Shown: positions 35,673-49,223, counted from the stretch's first letter. The stretch: DNA of 64,000 nucleotides from Liolophura sinensis (GCF_032854445.1 NC_088298.1:20857295-20921294), one strand, 5' to 3'. Notes: a model not told the origin generated them from the sequence alone. Translations and numbers: made by a program.

Positions 35673-36889
35673 CAGTAAACAGGTACGGTACTAAATATGT
35701 TATAAATACACACGCGCATTGCCATATCTCACTCGAGCAATATTTATGGAATTCAACATTCTTTATGCAAATATCCTCTATTAATCTGAAATCAACAAGC
35801 CTAGACATTTGTGCTCATTTTGCAACAATTGACCCGAAAGTGAGGTCTGTTCTGAGCTATTTGCCACGTGACACCATGTCTAGATTTTAATCTATAGAAC
35901 AGCTAAACACGCAAATGTAAACAACGGTGTTGTTTGAAAGCTTAAGATTGAAGTGTACGATGCTTTTAAAATTACAAGGAATTGACACTTTGACTGCGAG
36001 TTACTTTTGTTTAAAACGTTGATGTCTCCCTCTACAGAGCCGCCAGTGGATCATGACGCATTCACCCGGTCATGTACGATAACGATGCACTCTTACGGCA
36101 TGAACTAGCCCTGCCACAGGAAGATACATTGTCCATGGGCCAAGGCCCAAAATTTCACATATTGGTACCGCCAGGGTGGCCAAATCTCCTTGCTATTGTC
36201 AAGTTGGTACATGTCTTAAATTCATGTTTTTATATGATAACGCTCGCAGATGTGTAGCTTTGTTTGGGTTATGCCCCCTTTAATAAATGTTCTTTATTGT
36301 TCAGTGTGCTAACTCATATATTGCCAACTGTTATACAAATGCAGCGCTATTTGAACCCACAATCAGCTCAGGAATAGCATGGGTTTACCTCTAGGAATAT
36401 TTCCTTATCTAATTCAAGCTGTTCTATTCAAACAAAATCCCAGATTTGTTGATGAATGATGACATTTTAGCCATCTCTGGGTTAGGAGAGGGGTCAGCTT
36501 CTGAGGCAAGGACGACTGCATCGGCAATTTTCTTTGCAGCCAGAAAACGACAGAAGACATAAGATAATGATTTGTGACATTATAGGGCATTCTATCGTGG
36601 TTGTGTTAACAATTAACTGTTGACTTCCAATCTAAATATCCAAATGGTAAATTCAAAATCGCACACAGTAGGGGTCTTTCCGTGACCACGAGCCCCAAAC
36701 ACCCAAAGGAAACTACAAGACTTTTGATTCTTTCAGAGAGAGTTTCACACTCGTCAATCTGTCAGCGGGTGCCATGGATGTTCAACTCATATTGAAACAT
36801 TGTTTATGGACGTGTTGATGTTAAATCTGTCAAGCGCAGCCCTTTTTGACTTAGAAGGCGAACATTCCTTATAAGAAAGGCTTTTCATT

Positions 36890-37335
36890 GAATGTTTTCA
36901 TTAACACCTATACAGTATTTTTTGTTCCTCCATTAACACCTATACAGTATGTTTTCGTCCCTCCATTAACACCTATACAGAATGTTTTTGTTCCTCCATT
37001 AACTCCTATACAGCATGTTTTTGTTCCTCCATTAACATCTAGACAGAATGTTTTTGTTTCTCCATTAACTATTATACGGTATGTTTTTTGTTCCTCCATT
37101 AACTCCTAAACAGTATGCTTTCGTCCTTGATTAACACCTATACAGTATGCTTTCGTCCCTTGATTAACACCTATACGGTATGTTTTTATTCCTCCATTAA
37201 CACCTATTCAGTATGTTTTTGTTCCTCCATTAAACACCTATACAGTATGTTTCTGTTCCCCCACTAACTCCTATACAGTATGTTTTCTTTCTCCATGAAC
37301 TCCTATACAATATCTTTTTGTTCCTCCCCTGCTAT
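36890..37335. repeat. 35-36-bp minisatellite, about 12 units
   Basis: The unit 'tttttgttcctccattaaca' plus 'cctatacagtatg' is repeated with drift. The Val/Pro-rich frame on it is a repeat artefact. Confidence 0.93.
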
Positions 37336-37339
37336 ACTT

Positions 37340-38580
37340 CTGGAGGAATGAATGAATGAGTATGTCTTAACGCCGCTATTTTGGGAGGAAGACTCCTCAT
37401 TGCGTACAATCTAGAGCTTCTAACGCACTACTGCTGCATCGAGGTCCATCTTGTGTAGGGCAAAATTCTTTGGTCAAGTTTCTTCATTGCTGCTCTTAGT
37501 GAACTGCCATCTGCATCAAACTAAGCAATCTGGATAACATTCTCATTTGTTTTCGCCCATTAGAGAACAACTGCACCTGCATGATGATTCTTGAGAGATC
37601 TTTGTCTGCTTTACTCCCTGGAATAGTGCGCACGCACAATTTCACCTCTAAAGATCGAGTATATGTTGAAGTCTATCAAAAACGTTTTTGGTGCACTCTG
37701 GAAGTGGTTGTGTATCTCTGTAATACCTTCTACAAGTGATAGTTACAGGTTAATCACAAGCACCATAGGATAGCACAGACAACTCTTTGTCATGGTGAAA
37801 ATGCTACTGAACAAGCAGTCATATTACATTTTTGAAATTTGTTCGACTCCTGTTACCTGATGTTCACCGCTCATCACAGAATGTTCCGCCAACCTAATCT
37901 TCTGGCGATATCAAGGATTCACAGTCGTCATCATCAAAACAATGAATGATGCCTGACTGTTCCATTTGCGTAATAGTGGCTTCATCAATGAATGGTATAT
38001 CCATTAAGAAATAACTTGCTTTAGGGTCCATTCAGTTATTGCATCTATGACTCTGTATAAGTATTCTTGGGCATTTTAATGTAGTAGTTTAACTCACGGT
38101 AATAATGGGCGTAAAAAAACAAGAAGTACACAGCTGAGAGTATGAACTGTTTATAAACTGTTATCAACCTAGCTGAAAAACTGGCAAATCTTACATGTAA
38201 ATGTACATGTCAATTGAATATTCATCTAATAGAGTACATGAAATATAGACAAATGCAGACTGCTTAGTTTTCTTTGCTTCATAAACAATCCAACCAAAAA
38301 CTTAGAATTCACGAAGTATTAACGTTTCGCTCGCCTTTTGTGATTTGCGCAACACCTTATAAGGTGATTTTTGATTTTATCACAATGTGTGAAAAATTTA
38401 CCATTGCAGAAAGGCTATCATGTCTTTACTTACTTCTACTGACCCTATAAACATGTTAGTACGAATTAGATTTGGCCCGATCAACTGTGGCACCAATATC
38501 ATGTCTGGCCCATGGACATAGCAATATATATATATACACACACCTGATGATTACACACATACACGTATATATCTTTATGC
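37340..38580. other. Intergenic; possible decayed coding sequence 37500-37680
   Basis: On the minus strand one frame around 37518-37640 reads 'KADKDLSRIIMQVQLFSNGR' and then stops; other frames are short. It could be an eroded transposase but no family is recognised. The rest is unremarkable AT-rich sequence. Confidence 0.25.
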
Positions 38581-38818
38581 CTGCGGTAGTATGTATGCAT
38601 ATCATATATTAGATAGATCTAAATTACATCTGGGATCTATCTTAGTTCCAGAATACATGTACCTTCAAGTGGAGCTCGGCATGTGCCACATTAATATAAA
38701 GATCTGGAAACATTTGCGGTTTTTAAGCCGACGAATAATTAGCGTATTAGCAGTTAGACAAACGAGCTTTTCCAGCCTTTATTTTTTTTTCGTATTTATC
38801 TGACCACTGGGCATTTAT

Positions 38819-39036
38819 TCATATTTGTGACCACGCTTCTACACTGCCCCTTAGGCCTACAATGCCACGTGGTCTTGGCGTAGAGGGTGTGGCTTCATAC
38901 AGATTCACATTGTAGCCTGTACATGTCACAACATAACCCTGATTACATTCATGGTAAAACGGTCTGACAGTATATTTTTTACACCAAGATGTACTCACAC
39001 TAACTCTTCTTAAAACAGACTGCGATTCATACAACA
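38819..39036 (-). other. Exon-like open frame with Cys pattern
   Basis: The minus-strand frame contains C-x11-C-x7-C within 'WCKKYTVRPFYHECNQGYVV' and its continuation, then ends at a stop at 38819. A possible splice acceptor ('gaatcgcag') precedes it. The frame has no ATG of its own and no neighbouring exon was identified, so it may be a lone exon, an exon relic or chance. Confidence 0.25.
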
Positions 39037-39364
39037 GGAAAATACAAGATAACACAACATGACAAGTTCACAACAAGTGCAAGATTTTATTATTACTATT
39101 TCCTTCATCAAAACAGCCGAATATGACATGGTCAAACCTATGAGTTATTTATCTCCGTGTTTAAAACTGAAGTCATCCAATTAGAAAACAACATTCCAAA
39201 GGACTGAAGTTTTAAACACGCGTTTAAAAAATGGTGTTTCAATGTATCAGTTTCTTTGTCAAGTGTAGAGCCTGAAGGACTTTCACACCTGTTCAGGACA
39301 TTGCTTATAAATACAATACCTGCTGATTTTTAGATATGAAAATATAACGATTTCCTAGAATAGA

Positions 39365-39598
39365 CGACATTTTTCTTACAGTATTCCAAAGGATTTGGTT
39401 AGCTGGTTCAACATCTCCAATACTAATTTCTTTCCAAGCATCTAGCATTTGTTTGTAGAATTCGGGTAACTTTAAATTTGACGCATTTATCGGTGTTTTC
39501 TGAATTTCATCCATGGGAGTTGTCTGCCCTTGCATATAGGGCGGTTTCTTTAACGCTAATGGTTGAAGTACAAATGAACTTTTCCAGCTGACCGGCAA
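39365..39598 (-). pseudogene. Non-LTR retrotransposon (LINE) fragment, post-RT region
   Basis: The minus frame contains 'LKLPEFYKQMLDAWKEI' followed by 'ILWN', with 'SWKSSFVLQPL' upstream. This spacing is typical of the region downstream of the reverse transcriptase domain in many animal LINEs. No RT or endonuclease motifs flank it, so it is a short truncated relic. Confidence 0.55.
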
Positions 39599-40680
39599 GA
39601 TTTGTCATGTGAAGAGATATTTGTAAACAAGAAGTAAGTATAAATCGTTGATTATGATTAAGTATTTTGAGTCAAAAACAGTAGTTGTGACTTTTGTACT
39701 GGATTATTTTTTCTGACTATCACTGGTACTAAAGTTCTAGGATTACATCAGCCGAGTCGGCATCGGAATGAAACGACAACAACAATACTGTTATATTTAC
39801 TAAAACTGACTGACCGAAAGCGAAATACTGGTGCATTGTGAAATTCAGTTAGGGACAGTCAAGTTGTTGTAAAAACTTGGTTGCTGTCACTTGGTAAAGT
39901 GAGGTCAAGTAATTAAAAAATGTCCTCTTTTAATGAACATTTAAGAAGTGGATCAGCGACCAGTGGATAACATACCTTGAAATAAGGAAATGGAAGGGGA
40001 GTGGTGAATCACTCCGTACAGTTTGCTAAGGGGAGTCTCTTGGGAGCAGTAAATCACTCCATGTCGTGAACTATGCATGTACTTAATGAATGAAAAATCA
40101 CATTTATTGACGAAATACCAATGCTACATATTTGTCATTGTAACAGCAAACGCCATGCTATCACAGCCATATAATCTTACGACAAATGCCTGGTGACATT
40201 GCGCTGCGTCATATAGTTTGTCCCGTTGATTCTACTGTCTGCTCTGACTTTATCAGGGTATTTTCTACATGTTCTACAATGTACTTTAGTCACCAAACAC
40301 ACCCTTGTACATCACTCGTGTCATAGCCAATGTCACTCGCATAACACCCGAGAAAAGTGGATAAATTCATAAAATTTCCCTTGTTGCCTCTCTCAGTTAT
40401 GATGGACGCCATCACGATAAGGTTTTCCGGTTCACAACATTTTCAGTGAGCATGTGTCATTTCTCAAAGCGGCAAAGCTTCCAGATTGTCGGCTGTTCTA
40501 TATGTGTGCAAGCCCACGTATGTTTGTTATGAGTTTGTCTTGACATTTCATAGAATTTTTGTTTCAAAATCTTGCTCAACTAAATACTGAACACTTTATA
40601 GCAAGGGGCGCGATGAATCACTCTCTTAATGTAAGGTTTGCGAGTGAGAGCTATTTCGTGTCGAGGTCTGGGATACGTCT

Positions 40681-40913
40681 AATCAGCGTTTCAGGGTTCT
40701 CGTGAGTTCACGCAGATATCGGCGAGACAGGTGGAAGCCACAAAGTACTGCAGCTGAAAGACATGATCTTACAATGCCAACAGCACCGTCATTGTGTATT
40801 CAGTGTAGCAACTACCATAAAATAATGTCTTTTTATCTACATTAGTTTTACATGAGCTTCCACCTGTCTCGCAGGTATTTGTGTGAGCTGGCGAGACCCA
40901 TGAAACGCCGATT
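40681..40913. repeat. MITE-D, long terminal inverted repeats
   Basis: Left arm starts 'aatcagcgtttcagggttct' and ends 'cgagacaggtggaagc'. The right arm is its inverted copy, 'gcttccacctgtctcg' to 'catgaaacgccgatt'. Arms are about 60 bp around a core of about 110 bp with no coding frame. No second copy is seen in the window. Confidence 0.8.
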
Positions 40914-42189
40914 GGGCTTATTTCGAACAAAGGCAACAACCAGTTTGTCTTAACAACTGTCAGTTATTTTGAAATTCTAACATAAATCGTGACATCATCC
41001 ATCCATATCTCTAAAAAAAAATACACATAGCGTGGATTTGAACAGCTTCCTTCCCACTCATTACTACTCATTAGTCTGAGATTGCTCTGACATTATGTTT
41101 GGCTTAATTTTGTTTGGCCAAGGCTGGCCCCAAACCATGGTCATAGCACACTCCGTTAAAAACCTTATGCAGGTACCTGCCCTTATGAAATATGTCGAGG
41201 TTGTCAGAAAGACGAATCGCTTGTGAGTACGAACAAGGAATCTTGCAGCCTAGGAAATAACTGATCAGCGTTTTGATTGCGATATGTGGACAGACAAAAA
41301 GATAAGAAACATAAGTGTTCAAGTGATACTTTTGGCTTGATTGTGAATGATTCATCCACCTTATATACTATATTAGGGTTATATACATGTACATGTAGCT
41401 ATAAACTATATGTTTAGCATGTTTTTTGAGTAATACATATTCTTGATTCTGATTGATACATACAACTTATAGGGCCAATTAAGAGTTTTTGTGACTTTTG
41501 ATTTTTTAATTGCCAAATCATTCTTAATTTTTCTTAATTAATTAACTTAAGAAAAACTTATGTGTTGGCATCCAAAATATCATTTTAATATATTTACAGG
41601 AATGATGATTTTCAGCTGATTTCAGTTCATTTCAGTTCAATCAGGATTTTCCAAGCATCTAATCTTTGACAAAAATATCAAAATTTAATCTTTTTTCTAA
41701 TGGGGGTCAGCTAGTTGAAGAAATTTCAGCTGATTTTGATGGAAAAGATTCCCTCCCTGTAATTCTGTTTTTCAAGGCTTTCTGGTCATGGAAATGTCTT
41801 CAACCAAAAAAAAATATCTAACAAATTAGGCGATTTTTAAGATAAGTTTAAAAGATTTATTCTGCCTATGAAACAACAATTCAAACTGGTGTGGCCTAAC
41901 AGCCTTTAGAAAAAAAAAACATTTAAATTTTATTGTATACTTTTGCTGATAGTGTCATGACTGTATTTGTTCTACTATTCATACTGGCAATTAAAGACCA
42001 TATGTTCCATAATTTTTTTGTTTTATTTTTTTTAATTCGTTTTCTTTTTTTTCTGACCCCATACATGATAACTACAACTGCTGATCATATGATTTGACGT
42101 AGAGAACAACTGGTAATGCGAATACCCTAAATGACCTAAAAATTTGACCACAAAACAGCATTTTTGGAGGCAAATAATTGTCATGACGT

Positions 42190-42345
42190 ATTACTTCTAG
42201 TGCTAAAATTTGCACTTTGTCGGTAGAATATCATCCTACCTTTCAATCACGTCTCAAATCACATTTTTAAAATCCATAGAACTCCCAGAATCTGGAAAAA
42301 TGAACAACTTAGTCATGGACGAAATTTTAGGTCACTTTTGGTATA
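42190..42345. repeat. Dispersed repeat DR2, copy 1
   Basis: It matches 43960-44170: 'ataga.ctc..agaatctgg' and 'aactta.tcatgga.aaa' in the same order. No ends were identified. Confidence 0.65.
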
Positions 42346-43185
42346 GGCAGTATTTCCTGGTGAGTTCTGAAAACATTGTTGTACTCTATAGAGCAGTGTA
42401 AATGAATGTTGACTGACCAGGACAGGTTATTTTATAATTTCTATGAAATCCATGTCTGCCCCTATCTGCACAATACATGTATATTTTAATCTTTCTGAGT
42501 GTTATAAATTTAGTTATACTTTTCTGATTGAATTTGGTGAGGATTTAAGGTATGTAGTACACATGTGTGTAAGAAACCCATTGATTTATTGAGCTGATCA
42601 GACTAGTAAACCAGCCATGGTAAACCATTATTGATATGGTTCAGTGACACCCCTCAAGGGCGACGGTGATAATAACCTGTGTATTACTAAACAAAAAGAA
42701 ACTATTTCTAGCCTGCTTTATGAAACGGGAACAAACATTTAAGGCCGGTTTGTTTGTGAGCTTTCTTTAGCTGAAAAGTAACGGTAACACAAACAACGCT
42801 TGAACATTTACAGCTGGATTGACAATACCTTAATTCATCTATTTCTTGGGCCACCTGGTCAGCTCTTTTTAACCAATATACATGCAATTGTAGCAGGAAT
42901 ATTTGGTTTCTTTTTTCACATGGTTAGCCCATCTAATGACCAACATATTCATATCTTTACTTTCCCCCCAAAACTGAGATAGACATGTAACTCTTTGTTT
43001 CCAGTACTACTAATATGCGTCCTAAAAATTAGAAGAAATGTGGTAGCCACCCAATTACAGCTAGGTGAATGGCTCATAAGGACAGTCAAATATGGAATCA
43101 ACAAATTTCACAGGGTTTTTTTGAGATATAAAGAGGCCATGTACTCCAGTCCTTTTTCCTGAAACCAAAGGCTGGTGCCCAAACA

Positions 43186-43325
43186 GGGCCCAGTTTCACA
43201 AAGATGTCATACATGTGCGATAATAGCACATATAGGACAATTGTACGGTAATAGCGATGTACCAAAAAAAAAGCATTGAATTGAAGACAAAAAAATGTTG
43301 CATGCCACTTTATGAAACTGGACCC
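43186..43325. repeat. MITE-C, copy 1
   Basis: 140 bp with terminal inverted repeats: left 'gggcccagtttcacaaag', right 'ctttatgaaactggaccc'. A second copy on the other strand is at 16572-16690. Confidence 0.8.
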
Positions 43326-43689
43326 TGGTGCGTATATGTGGCCAATAGCGAGGGAATTAGTGTATTTGCCCTTGGTCTTTCAGAGTCATGGAGAATTCCG
43401 ACGGAGGAATCTGTCATCTTTGTGCCGCGATCAGATTCGCGGGTGTCATGACGTGGCAGTGATGAGTGCTACCTTTAATCAACACGAGGAGTACCGGTCA
43501 CATGATAAAATGTTATTCCACTCAGGTAGGGTATTTTTACTTCATAACATGTAAGGATAGGGAATTTTGACATGACAAACATTGAAGGTTCGTTTCATGG
43601 TGATTGGATTTTTTTTTCCTAAATGACAATAGTGCCAAAAACTGAAACTAATAAGGGCACTGACAAGAAAAATCCTGAGCAGGAAGGGT

Positions 43690-43938
43690 GAACTTGAGGG
43701 ACTTACGTGTGGGGAGCCTTGAGAATGTGGGGGAAAGAGGTGAGGGGCATCCATGTCCAGTTTGCTGGTTTCTTTACCTCAGGGCTTACTCTTTGACAGT
43801 TTGTGTGTCACGGCTGTCACGTGTAGGTGAGGTCTTAGTTTTCTCCACCCACAAAACTTACGGTACTACCTTTGTATAACTGCAGTGTTTGTCATTACAT
43901 TTGTGAGGTAGTTAAACCCCAGTCAATCAAACAAACAA
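43690..43938 (+). repeat. SINE-like family S6
   Basis: It ends 'gtagttaaaccccagtcaat' with an A/C-rich tail. Its 'ttttctccacccacaaaact' block recurs, diverged, near 49650-49690 and 53770-53820. No clear pol III boxes were found. Confidence 0.45.
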
Positions 43939-43959
43939 ATTGTATACGGCACTGTATTA

Positions 43960-44170
43960 GCCCTAAACAATTTTTCCACAAAATGCTTTTCTAGAGATAA
44001 ATAAAAGTCTTAAATATTACTCTCTGTGCTGAAACTCAAATTTTTCCAGTAGGATATCAATCTATTTTCAAACAAACCTCAAAACAATTTTCTTAGACGA
44101 ATAGAACTCTAAGAATCTGGCACAGTGAGCAACTTAATCATGGACAAACTTTGGGTTGTGTACAGTAAGT
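43960..44170. repeat. Dispersed repeat DR2, copy 2
   Basis: Partner of 42190-42345. Confidence 0.65.
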
Positions 44171-44569
44171 CAGGTTTGGGTTGAGGTAAGCCACTAAGGG
44201 GGGATTTACATATATTGTACATTCAGAAAACTCTGGTTAGATTCATAGGCTCATTGCTGATCAGTGACTGGTCAGGTCAAGCTTGTTTATTTACATATAT
44301 AGCTCGTGAACCTGTACACAAAGTTTTATATAAAGTCAAACATTTAGCCTCTCTCAGAATGAGGACAAGTTTGGCCTGACTAAGTTCAACAGATCATACG
44401 CACCAAGGAAGCCAACACTTTGAAACACCAAAAAAAATGGGTAGGTAGGGAATTCGCTTTATTTTTTCTGTGATTCTGATCATTGGAAAACATTGGTCTT
44501 TTAAAGACAATCACATAGGGAGGCGGAGAACAAGACCTAAAATCCAAATGAAAACTGAAGAGCTAAGGC

Positions 44570-44789
44570 CTTTTTTTTTTGGTGTGTTTTCACAGGTGTT
44601 TAAACAGGTGTTTATTCAAGCATATTCTGAAGGTATTATTCCTTGCAGACTGAAAAATTTATACTTTTGGTGAAGCCCAGAAATTGGCCAATCCAACCAA
44701 TGTAATTTTGTCTTCAAAATCACATTAAAAATGTGCGTAAATTGCACTGAAAGTTGCTCTTTCATATGCGAATTGGTTGAAGAGTTAGG
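44570..44789. repeat. MITE-B, copy 2 (inverted)
   Basis: Inverse orientation to the copies at 21205 and 46196: 'gtgtttattcaagcatattc' at the left, 'agttgctctttcatatgcga' and 'attggttgaagagttag' at the right. Confidence 0.85.
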
Positions 44790-45307
44790 GGAGTGTTGGT
44801 GGCAGGTGTAAAATTTAAATTTTACATTCCTGGTTGGTTGTTGGCACACTTCTCAGATCTTCATCATGACATCTGAAGTCTTATCTTCTGCAACATGACC
44901 CCAGCTGGCAGTAGACTAAACTTTGCACCTCCCTGTATGGGAGGAAAAACAAGTGGACTGCTGAATGGGTCAGGATTGTAAGGGATTTTCTGGGCTGAAG
45001 GGCAAGTTGAGGAGAAAGAAATTCTGTTAGTGCTTAGGCCTTCCTCTTGTTTTGTTACACAGGTGGACTTGGAGGGGGAAGTAGTTGGGAGGGGGAGGGA
45101 GGTAGGGTGGTGACTTTCTGCCATGATTAAGGGCGAGGTGTGTGTGTGTGGGGGGGGGGGGGTGTGAAAACAAAATGCCTTCATACTCGAGTGGATTAAG
45201 ATTAGCTATGCCTTACCGTAAATGTCATACTTTTTCATTCAAACAAAACAAGTCTTCGTTTCTGTTTACCTTTATAGAGAGATCTTCACCATTTCACATG
45301 TACTCTC

Positions 45308-45410
45308 ATCCTTTTCACAGATAAGAGAAAAACTTTCAGTGCAATTTATGCACATTTTTAATTAGATTTTGGCGACAAAACTACATTTGTTGGATTGGCC
45401 GATGATATCA
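45308..45410. repeat. MITE-B, partial copy
   Basis: It contains 'aactttcagtgcaatttatg' and 'gattggccga' but lacks the right half. It is 900 bp from each of two other copies. Confidence 0.75.
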
Positions 45411-46195
45411 AATCGTAGATGTACCAGTACATGTACATGTATAATTGTCTTTCGCTTGTAGAGTTTGGTATAAAAAAAAAATGCAGCATTTTCTGATGCA
45501 CTTAAAACGCTGTAAATTTCTCCTTTTTATGCCGACACTTGAGATTTCCTCATAAGAAATTGATCAGATTTCACACAAATTGATGAGGGGCAATATAAGG
45601 TAAATTAATCTGTCCAAAATCAAGTAAAATGTGTTGTTTGCAATGTACTGAACTTTAGGCGAAGTACACATTGAGGGTGGCCATGTTATTAGCAGGTTTA
45701 TTGTACCAGTGCCCTTGTTATTCAGCCTGACCTTTAATTACATAAGATTATTCAATGGAATTTTTGGCCCCATGTGGTCAGCCAGAACAGGACCTCAAAG
45801 AGTTAACTGTTACCTGTGTTATTGGTCAGACATGCCACATCTTGACCAGTGTGTGTGTTAGACTGCATGGTGTCACATCTTACATGTAGGATATAACTGT
45901 TCATGTAACAGCCAATGATAGCATAAACATTAACAGCAGTACTGTTTTAGTGAAGAGGTTTGGGTCCTTAATGTTTCCACTGCCTCCCCCACCTGTTGTA
46001 TACTGGTGTGTTTGATTACACTACAGTTGAAGTCAGGTAAGTTATTTTGACAGGCTGTATATTCTCTATCACACAAAAGTGTGACATTTTCAAGGGAATG
46101 CCATAACAATTTTTAACTTTATTCACATAATGTTTGCTTGTAAACTGTACCTTCGTTATTGTCCAGTTTTCACAGATATAGTTTTGTTTAATACC

Positions 46196-46415
46196 CTAAT
46201 TCCTCAACCTTTTCCCATATGAAAGAGCAACTTTCAGTGCAATTTGTGTATATTTTTATTTTGATGATGGAGACAAAACCACACTCGCTGGATTGGCCAA
46301 TTTCAGGGCTTCAAAAAAAAAAAAAAATGCAATTTCATCAGTCTGCACCCAATATTACCTTCAGAATATGCTTGAATAAACACCTTGCAAACATGCGAAA
46401 AGGTTATAGAATAAC
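46196..46415. repeat. MITE-B, copy 3
   Basis: Left 'cctaattcctcaacct', interior 'catatgaaagagcaacttt', right 'acatgcgaaaaggttataga'. An A-run interrupts it at 46315. Confidence 0.85.
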
Positions 46416-46977
46416 AGTAATCATTTGTAGAAGGTGGCAGGATAAAATAACTGGATTATATGGATAATAACTTACTGTTTATTATTCAGTCACCTCAGGC
46501 ACTTCGTTAAGATTTCCTACATGTCACTATCATTACTGTTTGCACTTATTTTACGTCCGTGATAGAATTGCAATGCCCTCCGTACAAATCATGTCAATGT
46601 TTATCTTTAAGTCATTATTTCAATCCTTTCTTTGTTGTATTGTAACCTGTTATTCACCTACTGTAGCTCATGATCAGTTCATATCTTGGGTGTGGCCACA
46701 ATCCAGAAGTAATTTACCATTTACCATTTAACGTTTGGCCTCGCAGAACTGTCCCTAAATCTTTGAGTGCCAAAAGCTCCACGCCTTATAATCCTTGTCT
46801 TCTGACACAACTTTTCACTCTTTTTGCCTTGTGTGTCTGTCTGCCACCATTCCCTGAAAACACACAGATATATGCCTAGAATGAAACTTTGAAGCCACTG
46901 CTACAAAATGATACCATTTCACAAGCAGAAAAAAACAAAACCAAAAAAGAGCCAAAGAAAATATAATGTAAAAAAAT

Positions 46978-47292
46978 TACTTGTAAGTATACGTGTATAT
47001 GTTTATTAATTGTAAGGATACATGTACGTGTTAATTACTTGTAAGGATACATGTGCATGATTATTAATTGTAAAGATACATGTGCATGTTTATTTCTTGT
47101 AAGGATACATGTACATGTTTATTATGTGTAAGGATAGATATACATGTTTATTATGTGTAAGAATACATGTACATGTTTATTACGTGTAAGGATACATGTA
47201 CATGTTTATTACGTGTAAGGATACATGTACATGTTTATTACATGTAAGGATACATGTACATGTTTATTACGTGTAAAGATACATGTACATGT
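46978..47292. repeat. 29-bp minisatellite, about 11 units
   Basis: The unit 'gtaaggatacatgtacatgt' plus 'ttattacgt' is highly regular from 47100 on. Confidence 0.95.
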
Positions 47293-48079
47293 TAAATTCC
47301 ACAGTGGGATGATTTTTCTTGTTTTATTTTTATATTTATACCCTCCTCTATCATTAAAAAATTATTTTCAGGCTTGATGGACAAACAGAGGAATTACCTG
47401 TTCATGTTGATGTGTGAAAAGGTTTTAGAGGTGTCAGCCCCTGATTAATGGCTGTTTGTCAACTGTGGGCCTTTTAAGATATGGTATCAATGAATGGGAA
47501 ACCAGTGGGTGGGGGGGGGGGGGGTGTCAGCTGTGGGGTCAGTCGCCCTGACATTGACACAGTTAAGGGTTGGTTTAAGGTTACCTATGACCTGACCCAG
47601 AGAGGCAGTGCCATGTGTACTTACTGATGGATGAAGTGGCATGTACTCAAGATTTAAGGTTATATATGTCTTTGTATGTGAGAGTGTTATAAGGCAAAGA
47701 AAGCACTGACAAGAAGCATGTGTCAGATGAAAGCTCATTATTAGAACACCGTCAATAAAAAAGTTTAATTTATTTTTTTATAATTTTTTCAACCTAGTAA
47801 TATGGATTTTTGGATTTGACAGTGGCCTTTTCTAACCGTAGTGGGACCAGTAAGATCACATTAGGTATTTACCATTTAACACACATAGGCTGCTAGATCT
47901 CATCATTGAAAGTGCACATATATTTGTGTACATATAGATCTATGATTGCAGTCACCAGATGGTCTTTTGTGTAACAAAAATCATATCATAATATTGTTTT
48001 TTTTTTTATGAAAATTATAACATTGTAGATATTATTTTATAGAGTCTGAATATCACAACATTGTTGGGTCACAGGATCC

Positions 48080-48500
48080 ACAGTTGTTGCATCATAAGAG
48101 ACATGTCAACATTCTTCTGCAACAAGTTAAAAGGTAACAACGTTGTTCTGTATCAAGAGTCACAATGTGACAACATTGTTGTGTAACAAGAGTATTAGTG
48201 TCACAACTTTTTTTTGTGTTACAAGAGTCATGTTGATGTAGCTTTGTTGTGTCATAAGTCATGATGTCAGGACATTCTTGTGTAACAAGTTGTTTTGTCA
48301 CAAAATGTAAATGAGAGTCGGGATGTATTGTAAACAAGAATCATGTCACAGCATTGTTATGTAAATAACAGGAGTTGACAAAAAGTCTACATCGTTTTTC
48401 CACAAGGATTACAACATTGTCCTTTACAGTTAAAACAAGAGTTACTTGTATGTCACAGTAATCATCATTTGCAGCAATCAAGAATTCGCATGTCACAAGT
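48080..48500. repeat. Diverged tandem repeat of about 35 bp
   Basis: Words such as 'caacattgttgtgtaacaag' and 'agtcatg.tgtcac' recur irregularly about ten times: an old minisatellite. Confidence 0.65.
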
Positions 48501-49223
48501 ATTTTTGTGTCACAAAAGTCCAGAATAATATCCTCACAAGAATCTTGTTTTTAGATTGTTGGAATAATGAGCTCATGAATATTCAGGGTCAGTTATTAAA
48601 CAGCTGTGTTGAAGTAGTTCTGGAACATAGCGCTACTCAAATCGACCAATCAGTGCCTCTCTGATGGGTGATGTAATTAGATTGAACCAAAGGAAGCATG
48701 GTGTCATCTCGTGACACTGTGCTCTACTTGACGTCACATTTTCTGGTACATGTGTCAGGTGACAGTGGGGAGATGCTCCATCAAGAGGCTGTCTGCCTCT
48801 GTCTGAGAATGACCCCTCAGACTTGTAGAGCAACTTCTGCTGGGAAATTTTGAAGGATAAAGTTGCTGTACCATGCGGGACAAATTAATGATTCAGTTTA
48901 ACCGTCTGTGCCAGCAGTTGTGAAGAAAGTTTTCTGTTGATGTGTTATGAGTTGGCAGCGTAGTATGTGTTAATGATCTTTCAAACATGAGTCTCAAAGC
49001 ATTATGGATTACTCATGCAAAAGAACTGTAATATGAGTGAGGATTTCAAGGACTAACAAATTACAAAAGGGGTGAAATTCCAGTACAGCATGAGGACATT
49101 AGCATAATTTGCAGGTGCGTTGATTTGACATCGTGTGCAGGACCAATTAATGCTATGCTTTCTGTATGACTGCATTGATTGAATGACTGAAGACCTTAGT
49201 CATAAAGACCTTTCAGTGGAGAT

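Noticed and set aside
36036-36110. Possible alternative terminal exon of the Ig-TIR gene
   Set aside because: 'ctccctctacag' is a good acceptor and 23 codons follow before TAG, but no donor or conserved motif links it to the gene, whose last exon already ends with a stop.
36888-37109. Val/Pro-rich repeat proteins on both strands
   Set aside because: 35-36-bp tandem repeat; open frames are broken when unit length changes.
43257-43554. Overlapping plus-strand ORFs of 64 and 80 aa
   Set aside because: They start inside an inverted-repeat element and show no family features.
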